DNA of 62,233 bases from an uncultured Lachnospiraceae bacterium (GCA_900319245.1 ONNQ01000024.1:1-62233), one strand, 5' to 3'. Positions 1 to 8,046 are shown, counted from the first letter of the stretch. Numbers and translations are program-made. Notes: generated by a model not told the origin, from the letters alone.

Positions 1-237
1 CTTACTCATGTCGAAATAGTGAAACGCCAACGCTCACAAACAGGGAAGGAAAGGTACATGCACAGGCAATTCATCCCCTCCCTGTTCACTCGCAGGGACT
101 TTACTTCCGACCGACCAACTGTTAAGCTTGTGAACTGAGGAAGGGGTCTTCTTGCTATTACATGATAAACCCATATTCGCGGCATTGCCGCTGCATCTGC
201 TGTGCAAAGAATACGATCACAGAGGGGGAAATAAACT
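1..237. other. Intergenic start of window, no gene recognised
   Basis: I see no convincing coding sequence here. A reading frame on the reverse strand over 6-266 has no ribosome binding site and no family resemblance. The only clear signal is the purine-rich stretch AGAGGGGGAAA just before the start codon at 238. The promoter of the next gene presumably lies here but I cannot place it with confidence. Confidence 0.5.
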
Positions 238-771
238 ATGAACGACAAAGAAATCGGACTTGGCAATACCGGCTCGGACTACGGCGCCAGTGATCCCCGT
301 CCCAAGAGAAGCGTTGCGTTTTCCCAGGTAGAAAACGTTTATGTCATTCGATATGAGAACATCAATCCGACCGGAAGACTGTTCGGCGGACAGCTGGTCT
401 CCTGGATCGATGAAGTGGCGGGTGCCTGCGCCATGCGTCACTCTGGCCTTGCGGTGACCACTGCCTCCATCGACAATCTCACCTTCAAGCGGGGCGCCTA
501 TCTGGCGGACTGCCTCGTGCTTTTGGCCCGCATGACGTATGTGGGACGCACCTCCTGCGAGGTGCGCGTGGATTCCTATATTGAGGACAAGGAGGGCTTC
601 CGCCACACAATCAACCGTGCCTTCCTCTCCTACGTCGCGATTGACGAAAAAGGCAAGCCGATTCCGATTCCGTACGGTTTGGAAGTGAACACCGTCGCCG
701 AGAAGGCGCGCTGGGACGGCGCCCTTCTTCGCCGCAATAACCGCAAGTCCCGCAAGGACATTGGATTCTGA
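238..771 (+). CDS. Acyl-CoA thioesterase, hotdog fold (YciA/BACH type)
   Basis: A 177-residue single-domain hotdog protein predicted to hydrolyse acyl-CoA thioesters in the cytoplasm. The diagnostic stretch is NPTGRLFGGQLVSWIDEVAG at about residues 42-61, in which the N-x-x-G-x-x-F-G-G-x-x-x-x-W-x-D core matches the active-site helix of YciA/BACH-type hydrolases (Asp of the WIDE segment is the usual catalytic acid). The segment TTASIDNLTFKRGA is the usual second strand. An acidic/glycine N-terminal extension of about 25 residues precedes the fold. The start has AGAGGGGGAAATAAACT upstream. It stands alone and converges on the HAD gene at 812. Physiological substrate cannot be told from sequence. 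Confidence 0.85.
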   Translation: MNDKEIGLGNTGSDYGASDPRPKRSVAFSQVENVYVIRYENINPTGRLFGGQLVSWIDEVAGACAMRHSGLAVTTASIDNLTFKRGAYLADCLVLLARMTYVGRTSCEVRVDSYIEDKEGFRHTINRAFLSYVAIDEKGKPIPIPYGLEVNTVAEKARWDGALLRRNNRKSRKDIGF

Positions 772-811
772 CAGAAAGTCGCCGCGCCCCCGGTCTGCCG
801 CCCGTCCCGGG

Positions 812-1459
812 CTATGCCCGAAATCTGTCAAAATCCTCCAGTGAGTGCAGATAGATGCTGCACTCCGCCCGCATGGCTGCATTGTCCGCATCGCTGGCCG
901 CGTCATAGACGCCGACCGTCACGAAACCGGCGCTGTTCGCCGCCCGGACAGCGTGGATCACGTCCTCGAATACATAGACGTCTCCGGGGTCCTTTCCCAG
1001 CGCCTTAGCCGCCGCCAGGAAGATCCGCGGATCGCTCTTACTCGCGCCCGCTTCCTCACAGGTGATCATGCCGGCAAAATACCGGTATAATCCCAGCCGC
1101 TCCAGCGCCGCCTGCACATGCGCCCGGTTACTGGACGTCGCCAGATACATGGGAATCCCGGCCTTTTCCATCTGCGCAAGGAAAGTCCCTGCGCCGGGTT
1201 TGGCCTTGACTTCCTGCACATAGAAATCCCGGATCACACCCAGGACCCCGTCCTTGATCACCTGCTCGGAAAGGTCTGGCGTATAGGTTCTCTTCAAGTA
1301 GGCGGCGCCTTCGTCCAGACTCATGCGGAACAGGATCTGTCCCAGTCCGGCCTCGGCCTGTACGCCGATACTCCGCAGCCACCTTTCCGCGGCGTCGTCC
1401 CATATGGGCATGGAATCGATCAGCGTTCCGTCGATGTCAAAAATTGCGCCTTTGTTCAT
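812..1459 (-). CDS. HAD-superfamily phosphatase under TPP riboswitch control
   Basis: A 215-residue HAD subfamily-IA hydrolase. All four HAD motifs are visible: DIDGT (nucleophile and acid/base) near residue 7, TSS near the middle (motif II), the SKSDPRIF lysine (motif III) and FED (motif IV). A four-helix cap lies between motifs I and II. The start at 1459 was chosen because AAGAGGGACAT precedes it and because the in-frame upstream extension would run back into the leader terminator at 1561-1597. The gene is preceded by its own promoter, a TPP riboswitch and a terminator, so it is expected to be expressed when thiamine pyrophosphate is scarce. I infer a thiamine-pathway role such as dephosphorylation of thiamine monophosphate or a precursor phosphate, but the protein family alone only supports a generic phosphatase. 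Confidence 0.85.
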   Translation of the reverse strand: MNKGAIFDIDGTLIDSMPIWDDAAERWLRSIGVQAEAGLGQILFRMSLDEGAAYLKRTYTPDLSEQVIKDGVLGVIRDFYVQEVKAKPGAGTFLAQMEKAGIPMYLATSSNRAHVQAALERLGLYRYFAGMITCEEAGASKSDPRIFLAAAKALGKDPGDVYVFEDVIHAVRAANSAGFVTVGVYDAASDADNAAMRAECSIYLHSLEDFDRFRA

Positions 1460-1560
1460 ATGTCCCTCTTTGTCTCTGCCAATGCCATAGCCGCTCAAAC
1501 CGACAGGTCTCACATCGACAGCATTTCGTTCTCCTTTCTGCTTTCGCCTCCGCAGCACAT

Positions 1561-1597
1561 AAGAAAAAGCGGACATACAGCCTTAGTATGTCCGCTT
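1561..1597 (-). terminator. Rho-independent leader terminator of the TPP riboswitch
   Basis: On the reverse strand an 11-bp perfect stem (AGCGGACATAC with GTATGTCCGCT, 7-base loop) is followed by TTTTTCTT. It lies between the riboswitch aptamer and the HAD start codon, the arrangement of transcription-termination riboswitches. Confidence 0.9.
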
Positions 1598-1611
1598 ACA
1601 GTTCGCTCTGT

Positions 1612-1703
1612 GTGCATCCCTACGTTGGCATTATCCAAATCAGGTTTCCGGGTCGGCACAGTATAAGCGCCCTCTCAGCCTGCTCCTGCAAGCTCCCCTT
1701 TTG
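1612..1703 (-). promoter_or_regulatory. TPP riboswitch (THI element)
   Basis: Read on the reverse strand, the conserved THI-box pieces occur in order: GGGGAGC (P1/P2 side), GCTGAGAGG, CGACCCGG, AACCTGATTTGGATAATGCC and AACGTAGGGATG. CTGAGA, ACCTGAT-TGGATAATGCC and the closing GTAGGGA are the hallmark elements that bind the pyrimidine and pyrophosphate of TPP. The aptamer ends about 15 bases before the terminator hairpin and about 150 bases before the HAD start. Confidence 0.95.
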
Positions 1704-1707
1704 CTTT

Positions 1708-1736
1708 ATTATGTTACTTCATGAAAGTGTTGTCAA
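1708..1736 (-). promoter_or_regulatory. Promoter of the TPP-regulated HAD transcript
   Basis: Reverse strand TTGACA (1731-1736), 17-base spacer, CATAAT (1708-1713). It overlaps the last codons of the upstream MATE gene and begins transcription just before the GGGG of the riboswitch. Confidence 0.8.
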
Positions 1737-3109
1737 CCTCTGTCTGCGCCTATATTTTCATGGCGTGCTTTTCCCGTGATCACGTGGTACAGAAGGCCCA
1801 CTGAAACGGCCATCATGATCATCTCCGTAATGGGCTGTGCCTTGATCATGCCGCCAAATCCGAACAGCCTGTTGAGGATCACAAGAAGCGGCACATACAG
1901 AAGGAGCTGCCGCACAAGCGTGATGCCGAAGGCGTACTGGGGTTTTCCCATGGCCTGGAAGGACATCCGGCTCATGGAGATGGCGCCGACAAAGGGCAGG
2001 ATGCACATGATATTGCGCAGCACCCGGCTTCCCGTCGCGATGACCTCCGGCGACTGCGTGAAGATGCCGATCAGCTGCGGCGCGAAGATTCCGTAGATGG
2101 CCATGACGCACAGCTCTGTGCCGCTGACGACCATGACGCCGGCCTTAAGGACGTCCAGCATACGGCGGTAATTTCTGGCGCCGTAGTTGTATCCCATGAT
2201 GGGCTGCGTCCCGGCGGCAAAACCCTGATAGATGTAGTTGCCCAAAGAGAGAATCTTCTGCGCAATGCCCATGGCCGCGACCGTCAGTTCGCCGTACTGT
2301 ACAGCCAGGTTGTTGTTGACAATGTAGGCCGCGGACGTCAGAAGGGTCTCCAGCGTCGCCGGCACACCGACCCAGAAAATCTCGCGCAGGATCTCCGCTG
2401 TTGGCCGGATATAGGTGAAGGACGGCCTGAGCAGTGTTTTGCCAGACAGGTAATAATACAGGGAAACCAGCATGCCCGCCCCATTGCCCAGGATCGTTGC
2501 GATCGCGGCGCCGCGGATCTCCATGCCGAGCGTAAAGATGAAGATCGGGTCCAGGATGATATTGACCACCGTTCCCGCGATCATGCCCGCGACAGACTGT
2601 TTCACCGATCCCTCGCTTCGAAGGAGCTGCCCAAAGGTGTAATTGCCCATGGTCAAAAGACTGCCGGCTAGGATCACCTGCACATATTGCCGGGTGTAGT
2701 CGAAGGTGTTTTCCTGCGCGCCGAGGCCCTTCACGATGGCGTTCAGAAGAATCAAGCCGATCCCGGCGACGAGCACGCTGTTGACAACCGTCAGGACAAA
2801 GCCCGCGGTCAGGGTGTGATTGGCCTTTTCGTTGTCGCCCGCGCCGAGGCTTCTGGCGATTAGGGACGACGCGCCTGTGCCGATCATGTTGGAGATCGCA
2901 ATGGAGATCATCATGACCGGATAGGCCAGGTTGACGGCCGCCAGCTGGTAGTCGTCGTGCATCAGGCCTATGAAATAGGTGTCCACCAGGTTGTAGAGAA
3001 CCATGATGAACATGCCCGCGATCAGGGGGACGCCCAGTTTGACCACCGCCTTTGCCGGTTTCTCGCTTTTCAGTATATAAATTCTCTTGTCTTCACTCTG
3101 CTGTCTCAT
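1733..3109 (-). CDS. MATE-family multidrug/sodium antiporter
   Basis: About 458 residues with twelve hydrophobic segments in two related halves, the pattern of MATE (NorM/DinF-like) exporters. The segments GTGASSLIARSLGAGDNEKA in the N half and GFAAGTQPIMGYNYGARNYR in the C half are the paired MatE-domain signatures after TM2 and TM8. The start at 3109 is preferred over an upstream TTG (3142) because GGAAGGA precedes it. It is transcribed from the intergenic region shared with the phenylacetate-CoA ligase transcript. The promoter of the thiamine-linked HAD gene overlaps its 3' end; whether the pump is thiamine related is not indicated. Confidence 0.9.
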   Translation of the reverse strand: MRQQSEDKRIYILKSEKPAKAVVKLGVPLIAGMFIMVLYNLVDTYFIGLMHDDYQLAAVNLAYPVMMISIAISNMIGTGASSLIARSLGAGDNEKANHTLTAGFVLTVVNSVLVAGIGLILLNAIVKGLGAQENTFDYTRQYVQVILAGSLLTMGNYTFGQLLRSEGSVKQSVAGMIAGTVVNIILDPIFIFTLGMEIRGAAIATILGNGAGMLVSLYYYLSGKTLLRPSFTYIRPTAEILREIFWVGVPATLETLLTSAAYIVNNNLAVQYGELTVAAMGIAQKILSLGNYIYQGFAAGTQPIMGYNYGARNYRRMLDVLKAGVMVVSGTELCVMAIYGIFAPQLIGIFTQSPEVIATGSRVLRNIMCILPFVGAISMSRMSFQAMGKPQYAFGITLVRQLLLYVPLLVILNRLFGFGGMIKAQPITEMIMMAVSVGLLYHVITGKARHENIGADRG

Positions 3110-3332
3110 TTTTCTTCGGTCCTTCCAAGATGTCTGTATCAATTCTCTTTACACATACACTGTATACTTTGCATTGTATTATCATACCATTGTTCTCCCT
3201 TGCCTGACACATGGCATGTAAAATGTGGTCAATTCTTTTCATCTTTGCATGCTCACACTTTGAACTTTTTCCTTTTACACTGCAATTTGCTAAATTAACG
3301 CTTTTTTGAACTGTTTTGTGCCAAAAAACATG

Positions 3333-3361
3333 TTGACATCGTTTTTTTGCGATGGTATGAT
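3333..3361 (+). promoter_or_regulatory. Promoter of the leader-paaK-ACT transcript
   Basis: TTGACA at 3333-3338, exactly 17 bases, TATGAT at 3356-3361: a near-consensus vegetative promoter. Transcription would start near 3368, about 95 bases before the leader-peptide start codon. Confidence 0.85.
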
Positions 3362-3462
3362 TCATTCCAAGTTGCAGCAACTGAATATTTATTTGCACTT
3401 AGACGTTTTTATTCACTGTATTTGATTATTTATTCAAAATATCACACGTAAGGAGATTCAAG

Positions 3463-3555
3463 ATGAATCGCACACTCTGCACCGTCAACAACTTTTTCTT
3501 TAGCTTTTACTTTAGCTTTACTGGCGCACGCCGTAAGGTTGATTTGTCATGCTAA
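3463..3555 (+). CDS. Phenylalanine-rich attenuator leader peptide
   Basis: A 30-codon reading frame with a strong site AAGGAG placed 8 bases before its ATG. Residues 11-19 read FFFSFYFSF, so six Phe and one Tyr codon fall within nine codons. This is the composition of PheA/PheST leader peptides in enterobacteria. The frame ends at TAA 3553-3555 and a strong terminator follows at 3595-3629, ahead of the phenylacetate-CoA ligase. Codons 22-26 carry the DNA CACGCCGTAAGGTT, which could pair with AACC and GCGTG in the terminator's left side to form an antiterminator when a ribosome stalls on the Phe codons; this alternative fold is my inference. Confidence 0.85.
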   Translation: MNRTLCTVNNFFFSFYFSFTGARRKVDLSC

Positions 3556-3594
3556 AGAAAATGTGAGGACAGAGCGAAACAAAACCGTTCACAC

Positions 3595-3629
3595 AAGCGT
3601 GGCACTTCAACAGGTGCCACGCTTTTTTT
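3595..3629 (+). terminator. Attenuator terminator before the phenylacetate-CoA ligase
   Basis: Stem AAGCGTGGCAC / GTGCCACGCTT with a short loop and a run of seven T at 3623-3629. It lies 40 bases after the leader-peptide stop and 70 bases before the ligase start, so it would stop transcription unless an antiterminator forms. Confidence 0.9.
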
Positions 3630-3698
3630 GTGCGAAGCAATGAGCCATGCACAGCTAAAGTGAATGAAAAGATTTTCATAAAGGAAAGGAGTTATACA

Positions 3699-5006
3699 AT
3701 GAGCAACTATTACCAGAAAGAGATCGAGACCGCATCCCGCGAGGAGATCCTCAAGATTCAGAACGAAAAGATCGTCAAGCAGGTCAAGCACGTCTATGAG
3801 AACGTCCCCTACTACCGCAATCTCATGGACAAAAAGGGCGTCAAGCCGGAGGATATCCAGAGCGTCGATGATATCAAAAAGCTCCCTTTCCTCTCCAAGG
3901 ACGATCTGCGTGAAGCATATCCCTACGGCCTTCTCGGCACCGATCTCAAGAACTGCGTCCGCATCCAGTCCACGTCCGGTACGACCGGCAAGCGTGTTGT
4001 GGCTTTCTATACCCAGCACGACGTCGATATCTGGGAAGAGTGCTGTGCGAGAGCGATCATGGCAGCCGGCGGCACCAATGAAGACGTCTGCCAGATCAGC
4101 TACGGCTACGGCCTGTTCACCGGCGGTCCCGGTCTCAACGGCGGCTCCCACAAGGTCGGCTGCCTGACCCTTCCTATGTCTTCCGGTAACACAGACCGTC
4201 AGCTCCAGTTCATGATGGATCTTGGCGCAACCATTCTCTGCTGCACGCCTTCCTACGCGGCTTACCTCGGTGAGTCCCTTGCAGAGCGCGGCTATAAGCC
4301 TGAAGACAACAAGCTCAAGGCCGGTATCTTCGGCGCAGAGCCCTGGACCGAGGAGATGAGAAAGAGCATCGAAAAGAGTCTGGGCATCAAGGCCTATGAT
4401 ATCTATGGTCTGACAGAGACCTCCGGCCCCGGCGTCTCCTTCGAGTGTGAGGAGCAGACCGGCATGCACATCAATGAGGACCACTTCTACGCTGAGATCA
4501 TCGATCCCAAGACCGGCGAAGTGCTCCCGGAAGGTACCAAGGGCGAGCTCGTCTTCACTTCCCTCGACAAGGAAGGCTTCCCGCTCCTTCGCTACCGCAC
4601 CAAGGACATCTGTATTTTGTCCCGCAAGAAATGCTCCTGCGGCCGTACCCATGTCAAGATGACCAAGCCTCTGGGCAGAAGCGACGACATGATGATCATC
4701 CGCGGCGTCAACGTATTCCCGAGCCAGATCGAGGCCGTACTGCTCAAAGAGGGCTACACCCCCAACTACCAGATCGTCGTGGATCGCGCCAACAACACCG
4801 ATACCTTCGATATCTATGTCGAATTCGCACCGGAGCAGTTCTCCGATAAGATCGCGGACGTACAGGCCCGCGAGAAAGCGCTCAACGCAGCGATGCGCTC
4901 CATGCTCGGCATCGGACCCAAGATCCACCTTGTGGCGCCCAAGACCATCACAAGATCAGAAGGCAAGGCTGTGCGCGTCATCGATAAGCGCAAGCTCCAT
5001 GACTGA
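3699..5006 (+). CDS. paaK: Phenylacetate-CoA ligase (aryl-acid CoA ligase)
   Basis: A 435-residue ANL-superfamily adenylate-forming enzyme of the PaaK type that converts phenylacetate (and probably related aryl acids) to its CoA thioester with ATP. Visible motifs are the phosphate-binding loop QSTSGTTGKR near residue 90, the adenylate-binding YGLTETSG near residue 240 and the RYRTKD segment, followed by the mobile C-terminal domain with a CSCGR cluster common in this family. The start is set by AAAGGAG before ATG 3699. The following ACT-domain gene is 95 bases away and forms a pair often seen next to indolepyruvate/phenylpyruvate ferredoxin oxidoreductases. The Phe-codon attenuator upstream suggests expression when charged tRNA-Phe is low, pointing to aryl-acid salvage into Phe rather than Phe breakdown. 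Confidence 0.92.
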   Translation: MSNYYQKEIETASREEILKIQNEKIVKQVKHVYENVPYYRNLMDKKGVKPEDIQSVDDIKKLPFLSKDDLREAYPYGLLGTDLKNCVRIQSTSGTTGKRVVAFYTQHDVDIWEECCARAIMAAGGTNEDVCQISYGYGLFTGGPGLNGGSHKVGCLTLPMSSGNTDRQLQFMMDLGATILCCTPSYAAYLGESLAERGYKPEDNKLKAGIFGAEPWTEEMRKSIEKSLGIKAYDIYGLTETSGPGVSFECEEQTGMHINEDHFYAEIIDPKTGEVLPEGTKGELVFTSLDKEGFPLLRYRTKDICILSRKKCSCGRTHVKMTKPLGRSDDMMIIRGVNVFPSQIEAVLLKEGYTPNYQIVVDRANNTDTFDIYVEFAPEQFSDKIADVQAREKALNAAMRSMLGIGPKIHLVAPKTITRSEGKAVRVIDKRKLHD

Positions 5007-5101
5007 TGGGACCGGCGGCAGATACACTGCATGGCCGCAGCAGGATCTCGCGTAGATCCTGTATATGATCTATAAAGCGATTTATATAAGGAGGAATAAC
5101 C

Positions 5102-5533
5102 ATGGCAATCACACAGTTGTCCGCATTTCTTGAAAATACACCCGGCACCCTTTATCAGGCTGTCAGCACGATCTCTGACGCCGGCGTCAATCTCCGCGCG
5201 CTTTCCGTCGCGGACACCAGCGACTTCGGCATTCTTCGCGTCATTGTTTCCGACACGGAAAAGACCAAAGCGGCCCTCTCTGACGTCGCAGTCTGCACCG
5301 AGACCAAGGTCATCGCCGCCAAGATGAGCGACGAGGCGGGCGCCCTCAAGAAGATCCTCGCGATCATCCAGGAGACCGGCGTCAATATCGAATATGTCTA
5401 TGCCTTCACGTCGGCTGTCGCAGGAAACGCCTATGTCGTACTGCGCGTCAACGATGTAGAAAGCGCGGAGGAAGTCCTTGCCAAGGCCGGCATCGCGACA
5501 CTCTCCGATGAGGATCTGGAAGGTCTTCTGTAA
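5102..5533 (+). CDS. Tandem ACT-domain amino-acid-binding protein
   Basis: A 143-residue protein made of two ACT domains (about residues 3-68 and 70-137). Each has the Gly-bearing turn typical of ligand-binding ACT folds: NTPGTLYQAVSTISDAGVN in the first and DEAGALKKILAIIQETGVN in the second. AAGGAGG lies 7 bases before ATG 5102. Proteins of this type accompany PaaK-like ligases in anaerobes and are thought to sense aromatic amino acids. Here the shared attenuator supports Phe (or another aromatic amino acid) as the ligand; partner and ligand are not shown by the sequence. Confidence 0.88.
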   Translation: MAITQLSAFLENTPGTLYQAVSTISDAGVNLRALSVADTSDFGILRVIVSDTEKTKAALSDVAVCTETKVIAAKMSDEAGALKKILAIIQETGVNIEYVYAFTSAVAGNAYVVLRVNDVESAEEVLAKAGIATLSDEDLEGLL

Positions 5534-5572
5534 TCTTCTCTGAATACGTCAATACTCCTTCCATTATGAAAA

Positions 5573-5616
5573 GTCCCCGTCCTATGCCGGCTGGCATAGG
5601 GCGGGGACGCCTTTTT
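5573..5616 (+). terminator. Terminator after the paaK-ACT operon
   Basis: A 16-base stem (GTCCCCGTCCTATGCC with GGCATAGGGCGGGGAC, one internal mismatch pair) with a GGCT loop, followed by GCCTTTTTG. Confidence 0.9.
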
Positions 5617-5664
5617 GTATATAGGTATTTTGACACTCACCACGTGTCATACGGTATGGTCTTC

Positions 5665-6264
5665 TCAGGCAAGAAAGCCTTTACAGAAGATCTCGACCCC
5701 GATCGCAACCAGGATACATCCGCCCAGAATGGACGCTTTCCACGACAGCCTAGTGCCGGCTTTGCGGCCGATCAGAAGTCCGCCAACGCAGATCACGAAC
5801 GTGACTGCTCCGATGATCAGACATGCCGCATTGGCCTTCGCAAAGTTGTACTTCGCGATCGTAAATCCCACCGAAAGCGCATCGATGGAAGTAGCCACGC
5901 CTTGTAGGAAGAGGTCTTTGCCGGAGACGCTTCGCTGTGCGACCTCTTCCTTGGGACATTCTCCGCCTTTCCTCTCCTCAAGACCCTCCAGGATCATCTT
6001 CCCGCCGATATAAAGAAGAAGCAGAAGTGCGATCCACGGGATGAAATTTTCAAAGGCGGAGAAGGTCTCCACGATCGTGTGCACGCATACCCATCCGATC
6101 ATCGGCATGATGTACTGAAAGAACGCGTACACACCGGCAATCGCGCAGATTCTCTTTCTATGCATATGCGGTTCGTGCAGTCCGTTGGCCAGGGACACGG
6201 AAAAGGCGTCCATGGCAAGGCCTGCGCCGAGCGCCGCGCTGTTGAGTACAAAAATAAAGCCCAT
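5665..6264 (-). CDS. mntP: Manganese efflux pump MntP-like
   Basis: A 199-residue membrane protein with six hydrophobic segments in two inverted halves, each bearing a conserved Asp: AMDAFSVS near residue 18 and TSIDALSVGF near residue 129. These paired D-x-x-S/x-D-A motifs and the size are typical of MntP (DUF204) manganese exporters. Start at 6264 has GAAAGGG seven bases upstream. A long cytoplasmic loop with GGECPKEEVAQRS joins the halves. No mntP-type Mn riboswitch is obvious in the 50-base gap upstream. Confidence 0.85.
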   Translation of the reverse strand: MGFIFVLNSAALGAGLAMDAFSVSLANGLHEPHMHRKRICAIAGVYAFFQYIMPMIGWVCVHTIVETFSAFENFIPWIALLLLLYIGGKMILEGLEERKGGECPKEEVAQRSVSGKDLFLQGVATSIDALSVGFTIAKYNFAKANAACLIIGAVTFVICVGGLLIGRKAGTRLSWKASILGGCILVAIGVEIFCKGFLA

Positions 6265-6315
6265 ACAACCCTTTCTTATAAAGATAATACTCTGCGTTTC
6301 ACGCTTGTAAGGTTC

Positions 6316-7218
6316 TCACTCGCCGCGGATCTGCACGAGAATGATCGCCGCGAACATGATCACGCAGCCGATCAGCTCTCTGGTCGCCATCCGCTCTCCC
6401 AGGATCAGGGCGCCTGCGATCACTGCAAAGACAGACTCCAGACTCATCAGGAGCGATGCGATGGTCGGATCTGTGAATTTCTGTGCGACAATCTGCAGCG
6501 TATAGCCGGCGCCGCCGGAAATGATCCCGCAGTAGAGGATCGGAATGGCGGCGGACACTATTTTGTCCACCGTGGGTGCTTCCAGAATCAGGGCCGCAAC
6601 GGAAGAGATCACCGTGCAGGTCGCGAACTGGATTGCCGAGATCCGGATCGGATTGCCAAGCTTTACGAAATGATCGCAGCACAGGATATGGCCGCTGAAA
6701 AGCACGGCGCAGATACAGATCAGCGTGTCGCCCCGGGTCAGGCGAAAGCTGCCGTCCATGCACAAAAGGTACATGCCGGCAACACCCATGAGGACCGCCA
6801 GCCATACGATCCAGGAATTCCGCTTCCCCAAGAGGACGAAACCGATCACCGGCACGAGCAGCATGTACATTGCGGTGATAAAGCCCGCTTTGCCGGCCGT
6901 GGTATATACAATTCCCATCTGCTGAAAGATGCTCGCCGCTGCCAAAAAAGTGCCGCAGCAAATACCACCGAAAATCGTATTACGGCGGTACCTCTCTTTC
7001 TCTTTCTCGTTCATCGCGGAGAGCTTGTCCCTCTCCGCAGGCATCGGCACAGCAGAGACGAGTCCGACGGCCACTGCCGCCAGCGCCATCCGCGCCGCAT
7101 TAAAGGTGATGGGCTCGATGCGCTCCATCCCCACGCGCTGAAATACAAATGCTGTTCCCCAGATCATCGCTGTAAGAATCAGCAGCGCGTTTCCGAGCAT
7201 TTGTTTACTTCTGTCCAT
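6316..7218 (-). CDS. EamA/DMT-superfamily transporter
   Basis: About 300 residues with ten hydrophobic segments in two EamA repeats. Typical marks are MIWGTAFVFQ in TM1, PLxFNAARMA-like PITFNAARMALAA in TM2 and LLMSLESVFAVIAGALILGE in TM9/10. Substrate is unknown; relatives export metabolites or amino acids. The start is uncertain: ATG 7218 fits the usual length, a GTG lies at 7242, and neither has a clear ribosome site. It follows rpe closely on the same strand and may be co-transcribed with it. Confidence 0.85.
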   Translation of the reverse strand: MDRSKQMLGNALLILTAMIWGTAFVFQRVGMERIEPITFNAARMALAAVAVGLVSAVPMPAERDKLSAMNEKEKERYRRNTIFGGICCGTFLAAASIFQQMGIVYTTAGKAGFITAMYMLLVPVIGFVLLGKRNSWIVWLAVLMGVAGMYLLCMDGSFRLTRGDTLICICAVLFSGHILCCDHFVKLGNPIRISAIQFATCTVISSVAALILEAPTVDKIVSAAIPILYCGIISGGAGYTLQIVAQKFTDPTIASLLMSLESVFAVIAGALILGERMATRELIGCVIMFAAIILVQIRGE

Positions 7219-7257
7219 GCGTTTGTTGTACTTATTTCCCACGCCTTTCGCGTCCAG

Positions 7258-7331
7258 CTTCGTCTCAGTCCTTCAGAATCTGCATAAATGCCTGACTTCG
7301 TCTCAGGCTTTCAGGATCTGCATAAATGCCT
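7258..7331. repeat. Tandem duplication of the 3' end of rpe
   Basis: Two 36-base copies (7258-7293 and 7296-7331) differ at three positions. The rpe-proximal copy supplies the last codons and stop of rpe; the distal copy lies just after the stop and still encodes a second AFMQILK tail followed by TGA. Confidence 0.85.
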
Positions 7332-8046
7332 TGGTCTGTCCCAGCGTGTCTTTGCCATATACCGCGCTTCCGGCCACGATCAGGTTGGCGCCGGAATCCA
7401 GGATTTCCTTCACGTTGTCAAGCTTGACGCCGCCGTCCACCTCGATCTTGAGGGACGGATTGACCTTTTCGGCCTCCGCGCGCAGCTTCCGGATGCGGTC
7501 CGTGGATCCGGGGATCAGCTTCTGTCCGCCAAAACCCGGCTCAACGGTCATGACCAGAACCAGGTCCAGATCCTTCAGGATCGGGAACAGGACTTCCACC
7601 GGCGTCTTGGGCTTAATCGAAATACCCGCTTCGCAGCCCAGCGCATGGATGCGGTCGATCATTTCCTTGGCCGCTGCCGCTGCATCCTCCGCCGTCTTTC
7701 CTTCAAAGTCAAAATCGGAGGCGTAATAGGCGTTGGGATATTCCGTGTTTCCACCCGGCATCACTTCATAATGGAATGTGATGCTGTCGGCGCCGGCCTT
7801 GGCGAAGGGCTCCAGGTGCATCTCCGGATTGGTCACCATCAGGTGCACGTCCAGAATCTGATCTGTAAAAGGACGAATGCTGCGAACGATGCCCTCTCCG
7901 AAGGAGATCTCCGGAACGAAGTGTCCGTCCATCACGTCGATATGCGCATACAGTGCGCCGCCCTCTCTGGTATCTAACATGTCCTTTTTAAGGTTTCCTA
8001 AATCAGCTGCCAGAATTGAAGGTGCCAGTTCATTCTGTAATTTCAT
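7303..8046 (-). CDS. rpe: Ribulose-phosphate 3-epimerase
   Basis: A 247-residue TIM-barrel enzyme interconverting ribulose 5-phosphate and xylulose 5-phosphate in the pentose phosphate pathway. Landmarks: LAPSILAADLGNL at the N terminus, HIDVMDGHFVPEISFG (metal-binding His and Asp), DVHLMV, TFHYE, VMTVEPGFGGQ and EVDGGV, with the phosphate-binding ADLIVAGSAVYG-like NLIVAGSAVYG near the end. GGGG sits six bases before ATG 8046; an ATG two codons earlier is possible. It has its own promoter at 8154-8182. Confidence 0.95.
   Translation of the reverse strand: MKLQNELAPSILAADLGNLKKDMLDTREGGALYAHIDVMDGHFVPEISFGEGIVRSIRPFTDQILDVHLMVTNPEMHLEPFAKAGADSITFHYEVMPGGNTEYPNAYYASDFDFEGKTAEDAAAAAKEMIDRIHALGCEAGISIKPKTPVEVLFPILKDLDLVLVMTVEPGFGGQKLIPGSTDRIRKLRAEAEKVNPSLKIEVDGGVKLDNVKEILDSGANLIVAGSAVYGKDTLGQTKAFMQILKA

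Noticed and set aside
6-266. 86-codon reverse frame at the window start
   Set aside because: No ribosome site, no recognisable pattern, overlaps the ribosome site and start of the thioesterase gene.
1460-1576. Longer HAD protein starting at 1576
   Set aside because: This start lies in the riboswitch terminator stem and the extension has no HAD likeness; 1459 has a ribosome site.
3361-3699. Possible T-box before paaK
   Set aside because: No T-box antiterminator sequence or specifier stem; the Phe-rich leader ORF and simple terminator explain the region better.
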